Shown piece by piece: positions 1-8,489 of a stretch of DNA of 64,000 bases. Each line of letters begins with the position of its first letter. Positions within the stretch are counted from its first letter, which is position 1. Below the pieces are notes generated by a model, which did not search any database, was not told where the DNA came from, and was given only the letters and a program-made list of their open reading frames with translations. The stretch comes from Paenibacillus sp. FSL W8-0426 (lineage in GTDB: Bacteria; Bacillota; Bacilli; Paenibacillales; Paenibacillaceae), in assembly GCF_037969725.1 (NCBI RefSeq), contig NZ_CP150203.1, positions 6,253,501 through 6,317,500 of the forward strand. Reading direction: 5' to 3'. The position numbers were made by a program, and so were the translations under genes.

Positions 1-675
1 GTATAAGCGTTTAATCCACTCTATATCCGCCTTCAAAGAAGGGCCTGAAGCTACAACTACAGCCGTACTATTTGGAAAAACATTCCTCAAGCTTTCGATC
101 GGAGTGGATGACAGCATATCCGCCATTTGGTAGAGTCCGTTACGAACCCAATCTTCCTTAAAAAATTGGTGGGTTTTCAGGTTCGAGTCATACGTCACTT
201 GAAACTCTTCAAACTTGCTCTTGATCCCTCTCAAAACATCCATCTCTTGCTCCAAATAATAGCGAAGAGCCACAAAGGCAAGAGTCTGCTGCATATGGAC
301 AGCGGCCATATAGAAAACTGCATTTAATTGATCTTCCCCAATGCCTATATAATACAGGTTCCGATGGTTCAGCAAATCCCTAAGATCATAATTTACTATA
401 GTTTTGTAAAATTGATGTACGTCAGGCTCGTACACATACAACAGCCGATCAGGGTACATCTCCAACAAATCGGCTATGGCCAAGCCTTGGGCAAACCCAT
501 ATATGAAGATGCATCCCGTGCTTTCAACCGATTCGCGAACAGCCTGAAGCCATTCATGATCCCGTTCAACGCGTTCAATATAAGTGAAGGTGTCTTCCTC
601 AAGGGAAGTTTCGAACGAAGCGAATTTATGTGCAACATGAGAAAAACGTTCTTTCAGTACATTTAAATTTAACAT
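1..675 (-). CDS. MAF/DUF115 motility-associated glycosyltransferase-like protein, N-terminal part
   Basis: About 224 codons are read before the window edge, so the C-terminal part lies outside. The translation begins MLNLNVLKERFSHVAHKFAS and near its visible end has a VVVASGPSL motif, typical of the DUF115/MAF (motility-accessory factor) family that is linked to glycosylation of flagellin. It lies just after the fliD-fliS-fliT genes on the same strand, which supports a flagellar role. The ATG at 673-675 was chosen; an in-frame stop lies 36 bases upstream and in-frame GTG and TTG codons lie between, so the start is not certain because no strong ribosome site is seen. The family is assigned from short motifs and context; the sugar donor cannot be inferred. 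Confidence 0.75.
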   Translation of the reverse strand, partial: MLNLNVLKERFSHVAHKFASFETSLEEDTFTYIERVERDHEWLQAVRESVESTGCIFIYGFAQGLAIADLLEMYPDRLLYVYEPDVHQFYKTIVNYDLRDLLNHRNLYYIGIGEDQLNAVFYMAAVHMQQTLAFVALRYYLEQEMDVLRGIKSKFEEFQVTYDSNLKTHQFFKEDWVRNGLYQMADMLSSTPIESLRNVFPNSTAVVVASGPSLKADIEWIKRLY

Positions 676-722
676 TAAATTCGACAAATCCACATACCAC
701 CATTCTGGGCTTTATATTTCAT

Positions 723-749
723 TTATCGGTATACGCTGAATGGAAATGA
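723..749 (-). promoter_or_regulatory. Weak SigD-like promoter candidate for the MAF gene
   Basis: The minus strand reads ACCGATAA at 723-730, the same -10 variant as in front of flgM, with only a poor -35 (TCAT) 15 bases further upstream. The position, about 50 bases before the MAF start, is suitable, but the -35 match is weak. Confidence 0.28.
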
Positions 750-794
750 ACATTTCCTCAAAAATACTGAAATGAAGGAGGGACGCGCTCTCCC

Positions 795-926
795 CTATTG
801 TAAAGATAATGAAAACGCAACTTCCAACTCTGTTCCGTTAACTTCGCCAGGTTCTAACTTCCCCTGGTTTCTCTTGCCCCAATCGTCACCAAAAAACACA
901 AATGACCCATACGAAGAGTGCTTTTC
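795..926 (-). pseudogene. Possible protein remnant downstream of fliT
   Basis: A 43-codon frame with no start codon follows an in-frame TGA and ends at TAG 795-797. It reads like a real carboxy terminus (SSYGSFVFFGDDWGKRNQG, then LEPGEVNGTELEVAFSLSL). A neighbouring frame just upstream reads NLDPYGERFEK, so a frameshifted gene end is conceivable. The upstream half overlaps a terminator hairpin, which weakens the case. No family is recognised. Confidence 0.25.
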
Positions 927-949
927 TCAAAGCGCTCTCCGTATGGGTC
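889..949 (-). terminator. Rho-independent terminator after the fliD-fliS-fliT genes
   Basis: A long stem pairs 904-923 with about 930-949 (GACCCATACG against CGTATGGGTC plus inner pairs), and on the minus strand it is followed by a T-rich tail. It begins 17 bases after the fliT-like stop codon. Confidence 0.75.
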
Positions 950-965
950 CAAGTTTTTGGTGAAG

Positions 966-1310
966 TTATTTTCGCTGGTCAATAAACAGACCATCTATCA
1001 TATACGATTGATGATATGCATTTTGCTGAACACGAATTACTCCCTGTTTCTGCGTCCATTCCCCTGCTTCATCTTTGAGCTGATGCATCCGACGAAGAAT
1101 GCTGCTATCAAAACCGAGGATGTTTTGAATCATTTCACGATGCTGATCATTAATTTCGGATCGAAGCAATTGAAGCTCCTTCATAATTTCTTCCCTTGTT
1201 TCGGTCATCCGTGTAAATTCTTCATGATCCCATTGGTCCAAATGTTGAACCGCCTCTTCGGTGATCTCTTGCAGCTTCCCGAGTAAAATATCAACCTCGC
1301 CCGTACTCAT
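966..1310 (-). CDS. fliT: FliT-like flagellar chaperone
   Basis: A 114-residue, almost wholly helical, charged protein. In B. subtilis and relatives the gene after fliS is fliT, whose product is an export chaperone for the filament cap protein FliD; this assignment rests on position, size and helical character more than on motifs. The ATG at 1308-1310 shares its A with the TGA of fliS (TGATG), which implies translational coupling; a TTG one codon upstream is an alternative. A strong terminator follows. Confidence 0.65.
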   Translation of the reverse strand: MSTGEVDILLGKLQEITEEAVQHLDQWDHEEFTRMTETREEIMKELQLLRSEINDQHREMIQNILGFDSSILRRMHQLKDEAGEWTQKQGVIRVQQNAYHQSYMIDGLFIDQRK

Positions 1311-1693
1311 CAAGCTCCACCAGGAATTCCGGAGACTTTACTTGCTTCCATCCAAGCTTCACGCAGCTCCAACAAGTGCTCCAATACTTCATTGGCTTTG
1401 GTTGCATCCTTGCGAACATTGGATTGAATCAAAAGGTGCAGCATATACTCATATATTGCCAATAGATCTTTGGATATGCTGTAATCAAAATTAAGGGAAG
1501 AAATCAGCTCGTTGACGATAGCCTGAGCCTTACAAAGATTATTGTTCGCTTTCTCGTGGTTACGTTCACTAATACCTTCTATTCCAGCCCGGACGAATCG
1601 AATCGCCCCATCGTACAACATAATCAGCAATTTGGATTTCGATGCGGTTTGGGCTTGGGCTTGCTGATATTTCTGATAGGGTGAGTTGATCAA
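1310..1693 (-). CDS. fliS: Flagellin export chaperone FliS
   Basis: A protein of 127 residues, the normal size for FliS, the cytoplasmic chaperone that binds the C terminus of flagellin and keeps it from polymerising before export. The N terminus MINSPYQKYQQAQAQTASK and the following LIMLYDGAIRFVRAG segment are the family's signature. The start is a TTG (1691-1693) preceded by a strong AAGGAGGAA ribosome site; no ATG is suitably placed. It lies 24 bases after fliD and overlaps the fliT-like gene by one base, so the three are one translational unit. Confidence 0.95.
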   Translation of the reverse strand: MINSPYQKYQQAQAQTASKSKLLIMLYDGAIRFVRAGIEGISERNHEKANNNLCKAQAIVNELISSLNFDYSISKDLLAIYEYMLHLLIQSNVRKDATKANEVLEHLLELREAWMEASKVSGIPGGA

Positions 1694-1717
1694 TGTCTTC
1701 GTTCCTCCTTTTAAATC

Positions 1718-3220
1718 CTAGAAACCAGCCAGTGCCGATGAAGTTGAATTATACCTGTTTATAGCTGTCTCCATAGCGGTGAATTTTTTATAATAGTTGG
1801 TTTCGATTCTGTTCAGTTTACTGGTCAGCTCGCCGATGCGACGGTCCAAAGCTGTAAGTGCTTCCCCCATGGTGCTATTGGCCATAAATGTTGAAGTCAG
1901 ATCTTTGCTTACTTGGGAAGTACCAGCAGTCTCTGCCATCTGCTGTAAAGATACATTGGTGATTTTACGCATTTTTGCAAGCAAACCGTCCGATTGTTTA
2001 TAGTCATTATCCGTAAAGGATGAACTATAATTGGTTGAGAAGAAATTGGTCACAATATCCGGATCTTTTTCCAAAGCTTCTTTGAGCTTGTCCGTATCCA
2101 GCTGCAATTTACCATTGGTCTGATACGTGCCTGTTGTAATCCCGAGCTCCGTCAGCATCAAAGGTTTTTTGACGGTTGATGTGGTGCCATCGGCATTAGT
2201 AACCTCAACCGTTCTCCCGATATCCACGCCTTGCAGCATCGCTGTTCTCATATCCGATATGGTTCTCTGCAATATGCTGTCGTTTTTGAGCATGCCGCTT
2301 TTGGCTTTATCGGTCCAGAGCTTCGCTTCCTCATCACTCATTCCAGCTCGTTCTTCTGTAGACAATGGCGCATATTTTTTATAGCGTTCTTCACTAACTT
2401 TACTATTCAAGGAAGATAAAACGTCATTGTAGGCATCCACGAAGCCTTGAACCGCCTCTACGACTTTATCTGTATCCTTGGAGATCGCAATCCGGGAGGC
2501 TGTGCCGTTTGTTGGAGTTGTTTCATTAAGCGTTAATGCAACTCCATTGATATCAAAGGTGTTGGATGATTTAGTAACCGTAAGCCCATTGATGACAGCT
2601 TCGGCGTCTAGCCCCGTTTTCACGTTCAGGCCAAACGCACTGGTGATCCCGGGATCGATTTGCAAAGCACTGGTTGATCCCGTAGTTTTGCTTGTCAGGG
2701 ACAAACCAGTTTTGGGATCATAAATAGCGGTTACTCCCGCAGTTTTATTGTTATTTACTTTCGCTACAAAAGCATCGATCGTATCTCCGGCATCCAGGTC
2801 GATCTGGGCATTGCCTATTTGGTACGTTCCTGTAGCAATGCCAAGCCCTCCAAGCGTTGTGGACGAACTTTTTTCGGTCCAGTTTTCCGAAACCCCGCTT
2901 GAGGCCGTCGCCAAGCGATTTACTCTCACTTCAAGCATACCGCTCGCTGACGATGAGGCTACAGCAGTCACTGCCGTAGTATTTCCGGTAACGGTTGCCT
3001 TCTGGGCATTCATCACGGTGCTTGAACTTAGTTTTGTTATTTTGTCTTGAAGAAACGTGACCATCTTAGTGCTCACTTCTCTGTAACTTTCCCTCTTCCA
3101 TTCCATAAGCTGTTTTTGTTGATTCAGTTTATTGAGAGGTACGCTTTCTGCAGTCATCAGCTTTTTGACGATTGCATCAATATCCAGACCGGACGAAAAA
3201 CCTGAAATTCTGGTAACCAT
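1718..3220 (-). CDS. fliD: Flagellar hook-associated protein 2, filament cap FliD
   Basis: A 500-residue protein with the FliD N-terminal signature (RISGFSSGLDIDAIVKKLM) and a C-terminal coiled-coil region ending in SALAGF. FliD forms the cap at the filament tip under which exported flagellin is inserted. The central part holds variable beta-rich domains, as usual. The ATG is preceded by GAGGAGGAGAAGTGA. The gene follows flaG by 16 bases and shares its SigD promoter. Confidence 0.96.
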   Translation of the reverse strand: MVTRISGFSSGLDIDAIVKKLMTAESVPLNKLNQQKQLMEWKRESYREVSTKMVTFLQDKITKLSSSTVMNAQKATVTGNTTAVTAVASSSASGMLEVRVNRLATASSGVSENWTEKSSSTTLGGLGIATGTYQIGNAQIDLDAGDTIDAFVAKVNNNKTAGVTAIYDPKTGLSLTSKTTGSTSALQIDPGITSAFGLNVKTGLDAEAVINGLTVTKSSNTFDINGVALTLNETTPTNGTASRIAISKDTDKVVEAVQGFVDAYNDVLSSLNSKVSEERYKKYAPLSTEERAGMSDEEAKLWTDKAKSGMLKNDSILQRTISDMRTAMLQGVDIGRTVEVTNADGTTSTVKKPLMLTELGITTGTYQTNGKLQLDTDKLKEALEKDPDIVTNFFSTNYSSSFTDNDYKQSDGLLAKMRKITNVSLQQMAETAGTSQVSKDLTSTFMANSTMGEALTALDRRIGELTSKLNRIETNYYKKFTAMETAINRYNSTSSALAGF

Positions 3221-3236
3221 TCACTTCTCCTCCTCA

Positions 3237-3608
3237 TTATATTTTTTTGTCTACGATGATTCCCGTGATCTCCATCATCTTCGCAACCACGTCCAAAATT
3301 TTTTCAGGCGGGATTTCACGAATCAGGTCCCCGGTTTCTTTATTCAAAACTTTGATTGTAATGGCGTGTGTTTTATCATGCACAGATATTTCCAATGTTC
3401 TCTGGGGTCCCTGAATGGCCTCGATGGCTCTCTGCAATTCCCGAATAGATTGTTCCTGGGTTTGATGCAGCTTGGGTATGGTGGTTACGGGTGGGGGCTG
3501 CAAAGTTGAATCGACATCATTCGGATTGGAGGACGAATCGCTTTTTGGATAGGGCCTCATTGGTCCAGGCAAGTTCCCACTAATTCCGTTCGAAATACTC
3601 GAGTCCAT
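3237..3608 (-). CDS. flaG: FlaG family protein
   Basis: 123 residues. The N-terminal half is Pro/Ser/Asn-rich and probably disordered; the C-terminal half has the FlaG domain (RTLEISVHDKTHAITIKVL, then GDLIREIPPEKILDVVAKM). FlaG (YvyC in B. subtilis) is encoded before fliD and has been linked to filament length control. A GGAGGG ribosome site precedes the ATG. It is the first gene of the flaG-fliD-fliS-fliT unit, behind a close match to a SigD promoter. Confidence 0.92.
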   Translation of the reverse strand: MDSSISNGISGNLPGPMRPYPKSDSSSNPNDVDSTLQPPPVTTIPKLHQTQEQSIRELQRAIEAIQGPQRTLEISVHDKTHAITIKVLNKETGDLIREIPPEKILDVVAKMMEITGIIVDKKI

Positions 3609-3666
3609 ACTTTCCCTCCATTTGGTTTAAAATAAAATATCCAGCTTCTTCCCATCGTTAACTTAT

Positions 3667-3693
3667 ATATCGGTAAAATTTCGCTATTCTTTA
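3667..3693 (-). promoter_or_regulatory. SigD promoter for flaG-fliD-fliS-fliT
   Basis: On the minus strand TAAA at 3690-3693 is followed after 15 bases by ACCGATAT at 3667-3674, an almost exact match to the SigD consensus (TAAA-N15-GCCGATAT). It lies about 60 bases before the flaG start. Confidence 0.88.
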
Positions 3694-3713
3694 TGAATTT
3701 CAAGAAATTTAAT

Positions 3714-3746
3714 TAAAAAAAGGCCCCGCTTGTAGCGAGGCCTTTC
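3714..3746 (-). terminator. Terminator after hag
   Basis: The minus strand forms GGCCTCGC-TACAA-GCGGGGCC followed by seven T residues, 18 bases after the hag stop codon. It separates the flagellin transcript from flaG. Confidence 0.92.
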
Positions 3747-3763
3747 CAAACATGTTTTCGAAA

Positions 3764-4543
3764 TTAACGCAGCAAGGACAGAACGCCTTGTGGCGCAGAG
3801 TTCGCTTGAGCAAGCATGGATTGGGAAGCTTGCAGCAAGATGTTGTTTTTGGACAGGGCAACCATTTCTTTCGCCATGTCAGTATCACGAATACGGGACT
3901 CGGAAGCAGTCAAGTTCTCAACTGTTGTTCCCAAGTTATTGGAAGTGTACTCCAGACGGTTTTGTACCGCACCCAGGTTCGCACGTTGTGTAGCCACTTT
4001 TTCAATCGCTGAGCTAATATTGGACAAAGATGTTCCTGCACTCAAGTTCGAGAAGCCGGTTGTCACAACTTTAGCAATGTTAATTTTGAATTTAGAATCA
4101 TCCGCTTGGATGGATACGCTCGAAGTAGCAGCACCTTTGATTTTGATGCCGTTGAAGTTCGTGTTAGACATGATGGAGTCAATTTGTTTACCAAGCTGTC
4201 TCAACTCAGCGTTGATGTTGGATTTGTCTCCGGAGCCATATGTTCCGTTTTCTTTTTGCACGTTCAGTTCTTTCATACGTCCCAGCATGGAGCTGACTTC
4301 GTTCATTGCGCCCTCTGCAGTTTGTGCGAAGGAGATCCCGTCTTGAACGTTACGTTGAGCTTGCTCCAAACCACGGATTTGACCGCGCATTTTCTCGGAG
4401 ATCGAAAGACCTGCAGCATCGTCAGCTGCACGGTTGATGCGCAGACCGGAAGACAATTTCTCCATGTTTTTGCTTGCGTTCGCACTGTTCAGACCCATGT
4501 TGCGGTGTGTATTTACTGCTTGAAGATTGTGGTTGATAATCAT
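3764..4543 (-). CDS. hag: Flagellin
   Basis: 259 residues with the conserved flagellin ends: N-terminal MIINHNLQAVNTHRNMG and C-terminal LAQANSAPQGVLSLLR. These form the D0/D1 coiled-coil core of the filament. The middle is very short, so exposed D2/D3 domains are essentially absent. The ATG at 4541-4543 was preferred over an in-frame ATG 36 bases upstream because a strong AGGGAGGA site lies just before it and the family starts at MIINHN. It has its own SigD promoter, a leader with CsrA sites and a strong terminator, so it is probably monocistronic and highly expressed. Confidence 0.97.
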   Translation of the reverse strand: MIINHNLQAVNTHRNMGLNSANASKNMEKLSSGLRINRAADDAAGLSISEKMRGQIRGLEQAQRNVQDGISFAQTAEGAMNEVSSMLGRMKELNVQKENGTYGSGDKSNINAELRQLGKQIDSIMSNTNFNGIKIKGAATSSVSIQADDSKFKINIAKVVTTGFSNLSAGTSLSNISSAIEKVATQRANLGAVQNRLEYTSNNLGTTVENLTASESRIRDTDMAKEMVALSKNNILLQASQSMLAQANSAPQGVLSLLR

Positions 4544-4550
4544 TTGATTT

Positions 4551-4587
4551 TCCTCCCTGAAATGGTAATATTCCCACATCCATGTGG
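4551..4587 (-). promoter_or_regulatory. CsrA-binding sites in the hag leader
   Basis: In the leader RNA CCACATGGATGTGG (4574-4587) forms a five-pair stem with TGGA in the loop. Its core ACATGGATGT differs from the CsrA optimum ACARGGAUGU at one base. A second GGA-containing site overlaps the ribosome site (TCAGGGAGGA, 4551-4560). The pair matches the known two-site arrangement in B. subtilis hag, where CsrA blocks translation and FliW relieves it. Confidence 0.8.
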
Positions 4588-4639
4588 TATAAGCGTCTTC
4601 ACAGGTCGGCCGCCCCGAAGATTTCTCGCTCTATTATAT

Positions 4640-4667
4640 ATATCGACACCATGCCGTAACTTGTTTA
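4640..4667 (-). promoter_or_regulatory. SigD promoter for hag
   Basis: TAAA at 4664-4667 and GTCGATAT at 4640-4647 on the minus strand, 16 bases apart, about 95 bases before the hag start. Confidence 0.82.
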
Positions 4668-4716
4668 TAGCTTGGCCACAATTTTATACATATTTTTTTA
4701 AAATACAAACGGTGTA

Positions 4717-4956
4717 TTAAGAACCGTTATTCCCGCGATTCAGTTTTTTGACCTCATCCTTCAGTTTAGACAGATCCATGACAGCATCCTGGTTGCTTTG
4801 CTGAATGGCATCAAGAATTTCTTTGCGATAGATTTCGATGTCACGGGGCGCGGTTATTCCTATTTTTACATTCTCGCCATCTACCGAAATCACGTTAAGA
4901 ATGATATTATCTGCAATCACAATCGATTCGCCTTTCTTCCTTGATAAAACCAGCAT
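4717..4956 (-). CDS. csrA: Carbon storage regulator CsrA, translational repressor of flagellin
   Basis: 79 residues beginning [18 protein letters not shown], the invariant CsrA start, and containing [18 protein letters not shown]. CsrA is a dimeric RNA-binding protein that recognises GGA motifs in hairpin loops. The ATG at 4954-4956 shares one base with the fliW TAA stop (TAATG), so translation is coupled. An in-frame upstream ATG would add an atypical Arg-rich extension and was rejected. Its likely target, hag, is the next gene and carries matching sites in its leader. Confidence 0.96.
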   Translation of the reverse strand: MLVLSRKKGESIVIADNIILNVISVDGENVKIGITAPRDIEIYRKEILDAIQQSNQDAVMDLSKLKDEVKKLNRGNNGS

Positions 4957-5390
4957 TAAACCTCTCCTCCTTCTTCCTCTCTTTTCCACAGATAATGCTT
5001 TGTCCTGTAATCCGTATTCTGAAGAACAATCTGCTTGCCAAGCTTTTTCTCCCGATTGAATACCACAGGAGCCAGCAAGTTAGCCGAGGATTTGGACATC
5101 TCGCTGTGAATCGTAATAATGCTGCGAACCAAGACCTGGCCAGGATCTGTTATGGAAAGCTCATCCACGTTCTCGGGAGAAAGTTCAAACTCATAATCCA
5201 CTTTAAAGTCGAAGGGATTAATTGTAATAAACGAGATCGCCGGATTGTCAACCGCGGTCAACAGGCTAAATACTTCGTCATGCTGTTGTATTTCAAAGGC
5301 TTTTAGTTCTTCAAAGCCAGGCAGACCTTTCGAAAAGGTATAAATCTCTTTCATTGTTGTTTCATTCACAAGTCTCACCTCAGGATTCAT
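4956..5390 (-). CDS. fliW: Flagellar assembly factor FliW, CsrA antagonist
   Basis: 144 residues with the FliW core [17 protein letters not shown] and the [11 protein letters not shown] segment. FliW binds either flagellin or CsrA; when cytoplasmic flagellin falls it sequesters CsrA and frees hag translation. The ATG at 5390 gives the usual family length but sits just after a terminator tail without a ribosome site. A GTG at 5369, preceded by TGAGGTGAGAC, is a credible alternative start that would shorten the protein by seven residues. Confidence 0.93.
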   Translation of the reverse strand: MNPEVRLVNETTMKEIYTFSKGLPGFEELKAFEIQQHDEVFSLLTAVDNPAISFITINPFDFKVDYEFELSPENVDELSITDPGQVLVRSIITIHSEMSKSSANLLAPVVFNREKKLGKQIVLQNTDYRTKHYLWKREEEGGEV

Positions 5391-5403
5391 TTTTTAATCT
5401 GAA

Positions 5404-5437
5404 TAAAAAAGCTATGGACCGTTCCATGGCCATAGCT
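5404..5437 (-). terminator. Terminator between flgL and fliW
   Basis: On the minus strand GCTATGG...CCATAGC is followed by six T residues. It would separate flgM-flgN-flgK-flgL from fliW-csrA, so fliW transcription needs read-through or an unseen promoter. Confidence 0.8.
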
Positions 5438-5474
5438 TAATTGTTTGTGCAACTATTGAACAGATATCATTCAT

Positions 5475-6383
5475 TTAACGCATAAAGTCCATCAAAGAAG
5501 GCTGCATGATTTGGGCAGAAGATTTTAGCGAAGCCTGGTATATCGTCTGCGCGGAGGTAGCCTGAATCATCAAACTTGCGACATCTGCATCCTCTGTCTT
5601 CGCCTGCAGCGTAGTAAAATTCAAATTTTGATCCGTCAAGCGATTTTGAACCAACTCAACGCGATTGGACCGTGCCCCTACTTCGGACAAACTTGCCTGC
5701 ATTTTAATAGATCTCGACTCGATATTTTTCAGTTCTTGCTGTACTGCGGTTTTGCTTCCGCTATTCAAAGCAGATGAAAGATTATCGAGAATTCTAAAAA
5801 CATTGTCACCGTCCGTTTTGTTGCCAAAGAATTCAGAACCGGAAGTGTTGATCTGGAAGGTTACCTGCTGACTAATGGAATAAATAACCCCTTTAGTATC
5901 CGTTTCTACGTCCGCATAATCGGTTACAGTGGAGGAAAGCTGATAAGGAGCCTGGTCGTACATCTGTCCATTAAAAATGTATTTCCCCCGGATCTGGGTA
6001 TTGCCGATATCAACCAGATGCTGCTTTAGTTCATCCACTTCAAGATTAACAGCCTGCAAATCTGAATCGGACAACGTCCCATTGGCCCCCTGAACAGCCA
6101 ACTCTTTCAATCTCTTCATGACATCCAATGCCTGCTGCATGTTGGAATCCGTCGCGTCCAACCAGCTTACGGCTGCGTCTGTGTTAGTCTGGTATTGTTC
6201 GTTGGAGGCCAGCTCGGCGCGATAGCGCAAAGCATACGTTACACCCACCGGATCATCGGAAGGTTTATTGATTTTTCGGCCCGTGGCGATCTGATTGGAC
6301 ATGTTGTCCATGCGGTAAAGATTCCGATTAAGGTTACTGAGCATTTGAGTGCTCATCATGCCGGAAGTTACACGAATAGCCAT
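5475..6383 (-). CDS. flgL: Flagellar hook-associated protein 3 FlgL
   Basis: 302 residues, usual for FlgL, the second hook-filament junction protein. N-terminal MAIRVTSGMMSTQMLSNLNR and the ATGRKINKPSDDPVGVTYAL segment are the flagellin-like D0/D1 signature; the C terminus ends IYQASLKSSAQIMQPSLMDF. It lies 24 bases after flgK and is the last gene before a terminator. B. subtilis has yviE between flgL and fliW; that gene is absent here. Confidence 0.96.
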   Translation of the reverse strand: MAIRVTSGMMSTQMLSNLNRNLYRMDNMSNQIATGRKINKPSDDPVGVTYALRYRAELASNEQYQTNTDAAVSWLDATDSNMQQALDVMKRLKELAVQGANGTLSDSDLQAVNLEVDELKQHLVDIGNTQIRGKYIFNGQMYDQAPYQLSSTVTDYADVETDTKGVIYSISQQVTFQINTSGSEFFGNKTDGDNVFRILDNLSSALNSGSKTAVQQELKNIESRSIKMQASLSEVGARSNRVELVQNRLTDQNLNFTTLQAKTEDADVASLMIQATSAQTIYQASLKSSAQIMQPSLMDFMR

Positions 6384-6407
6384 CTACTTGTTACCCCTTT
6401 CTAGACA

Positions 6408-7964
6408 TTAACGACCGACGACGCCGGTACTGTTAATGAGTTTGTTCAGCAGCTCGTCATAGGTTGTCATGAATCGGGCGGAAGCACTATAGGCATGCTG
6501 GAATTTAATAAGATTGCTCATCTCCTCATCCAGTGAAACCCCGCTCACCGACTGGCGATTCAAATCAACCTGCTCCGTCAACAGCTGCGCGTTCTGTGCC
6601 TGACGCTCGGATTCCTGTTTTTGGACCCCCAATTGTCCGACGATCGCTCCGAAATAATCATCTGAGGTTGTTGGTCTGGACCCGCCAAAATCAAATTTGG
6701 CATCCTTCAGCTGCGACAAAATCAAAGCCAGGCTGTTATTGCCCAGAACTACGCTTTCATTGGCACCTGTTCCGGTCGTTCGCATAGAAGTAGCGATCTT
6801 GTTAGGATCGTTCTGGATGTCGGTATTCAATGTAATGTTACCGGCAGTGATCGTCCCGGAACCGTCCTTGGTCGCAAAAAAATCACCGCCAGCCGTAGGC
6901 GTCGACCCGCTCAGCGTATAACCAAGGTGGTGCAAGCCATTAATCCCTTGAACCGTCACTGTCAGGTCCGATGCTAAAGTTCGGTTGTTGTTTGCATCCG
7001 AATACGTAATATTGTTGAACACCGTTCCATTCGGAAGTACGCTGCCTGCAGGAATCGTAATTTCAATATCTCCTGTGGCGAGAGTATTAGCCAGTTTGTT
7101 CATTTGGTTGCGATAATCGGCCACATGAACGTCACGCGCATAAATCATGCCGTACACTTCACCTCCACCAAGCGTTCCTGCCTGATAGGAGTTTTCGAGA
7201 ATCGCGGATGTGACAGGCACAACTGCATTCCCCGTTACCGCAACTTGGCCAGCTACGGTAACCTGGTAACCGCTATCCAATTCGGCGACGTTAACGCCGA
7301 CGATTTTGGACAGCTGATCCACGGCATAGTCCCGCTGGTCGCGCAAATCATTCGCATTATCCCCAAGTTGCTCTACCCTCATGATGTTGTTATTCAGGTC
7401 CGCTATGCTTTGCAGATACGAGTTAATCTCAGTCGTTTTAAGCTCAACATTATTGGTAAGGTCGTTCGTCAATGCATCCAACTGTAAACTGATCTGATTA
7501 AGGCCGTCAGTAAGCGCAAGAGTCGTTTCCTTGACAATCTTCCGGTTCGTTACGTCCTGAGGATCCTGGCTAAGGTCGGACCATGCGCTCCAGAAGTTAT
7601 TGAGGACTGTACGAATCCCCGTTTCAGACGGTTCATTCATGATAGTCTCCAGCTTCTCCAACGTACTGTTTCGAACCGTCCAACCGCCAAGTGCCGTATT
7701 CTCGTTCCGATACTGCGCATCAAGGAAACCCTCTCTGACACGTCTGATGGAATTGAATTCCACCCCTGTTCCGAGCTGCCCCGGAGCCGACGTACGTAAA
7801 AATTGAATAGCATCGATGGGATCCGCTGCCGTCATGTTTACGACCTGGCGCGAGTATCCCGGTGTATTGGCATTGGAAATATTATGCCCTGTCGTATTCA
7901 GGGCAGCCGTCTGCGTAATGATACCGCGTTTGGCAGTTTCAATTGAATGGAATGTTGAAACCAT
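6408..7964 (-). CDS. flgK: Flagellar hook-associated protein 1 FlgK
   Basis: 518 residues. The N terminus (FHSIETAKRGIITQTAALNT, then NISNANTPGYSRQ) is the flagellar rod/hook protein motif and the C terminus has the FlgK signature GVSLDEEMSNLIKFQHAYSA. FlgK joins the hook to the filament with FlgL. It lies between flgN, its probable chaperone, and flgL at operon-type spacing. Confidence 0.96.
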   Translation of the reverse strand: MVSTFHSIETAKRGIITQTAALNTTGHNISNANTPGYSRQVVNMTAADPIDAIQFLRTSAPGQLGTGVEFNSIRRVREGFLDAQYRNENTALGGWTVRNSTLEKLETIMNEPSETGIRTVLNNFWSAWSDLSQDPQDVTNRKIVKETTLALTDGLNQISLQLDALTNDLTNNVELKTTEINSYLQSIADLNNNIMRVEQLGDNANDLRDQRDYAVDQLSKIVGVNVAELDSGYQVTVAGQVAVTGNAVVPVTSAILENSYQAGTLGGGEVYGMIYARDVHVADYRNQMNKLANTLATGDIEITIPAGSVLPNGTVFNNITYSDANNNRTLASDLTVTVQGINGLHHLGYTLSGSTPTAGGDFFATKDGSGTITAGNITLNTDIQNDPNKIATSMRTTGTGANESVVLGNNSLALILSQLKDAKFDFGGSRPTTSDDYFGAIVGQLGVQKQESERQAQNAQLLTEQVDLNRQSVSGVSLDEEMSNLIKFQHAYSASARFMTTYDELLNKLINSTGVVGR

Positions 7965-7980
7965 CTGTTAATCCTCCATT

Positions 7981-8481
7981 TTAAGCCCTTGTATCAAACA
8001 TTCCGGAGCGTGTCATACCATAGCTTTTCTCCGAAGGGTTCTGATATGTGGCATCAGATTCAGAATGAAACGACATTGTCTCGATAACAAAATCAAGATA
8101 TGAGAGCGATTGCTGAATAAGCTGCTGATTTGCTTCGTTTAGATGTTTTACTTTCTGTAGAACATCCGTTAAAGAAGATTGGACCTGGTGTAGCAGTCTT
8201 TTTTCCTCCGGGTCAAAGACAAGCCTGGACAACTCGCTGATCGTCAGGTTTAGTCTGGACTTAATTCCCCGTCCTTCCAAAAAGCGATGGACCTGCTCAA
8301 GCCTCTCGGCCTCGATTTGCTCAATTCGCTTAACCAATTTCGATTCATGATGAGTCAATTGAATCAACACATCCACTTTATTGGAAATAATGGCCTGCTG
8401 CTTCATCTCTCCCAATTCCAACATTTCCACATGTGAAGCCTCCAGTTGCCGCAAAACACCTATGATCGGTTCGATCAGCAT
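7981..8481 (-). CDS. flgN: FlgN family flagellar export chaperone
   Basis: 166 residues, mainly helical with heptad patterns. FlgN (YvyG in B. subtilis) is the export chaperone for FlgK and FlgL, and these two genes follow directly. The sequence has the FlgN-like length and helical profile, and the gene lies in the canonical flgM-flgN-flgK position. The ATG follows TAGGAGGAACT. Confidence 0.88.
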   Translation of the reverse strand: MLIEPIIGVLRQLEASHVEMLELGEMKQQAIISNKVDVLIQLTHHESKLVKRIEQIEAERLEQVHRFLEGRGIKSRLNLTISELSRLVFDPEEKRLLHQVQSSLTDVLQKVKHLNEANQQLIQQSLSYLDFVIETMSFHSESDATYQNPSEKSYGMTRSGMFDTRA

Positions 8482-8489
8482 AGTTCCTC

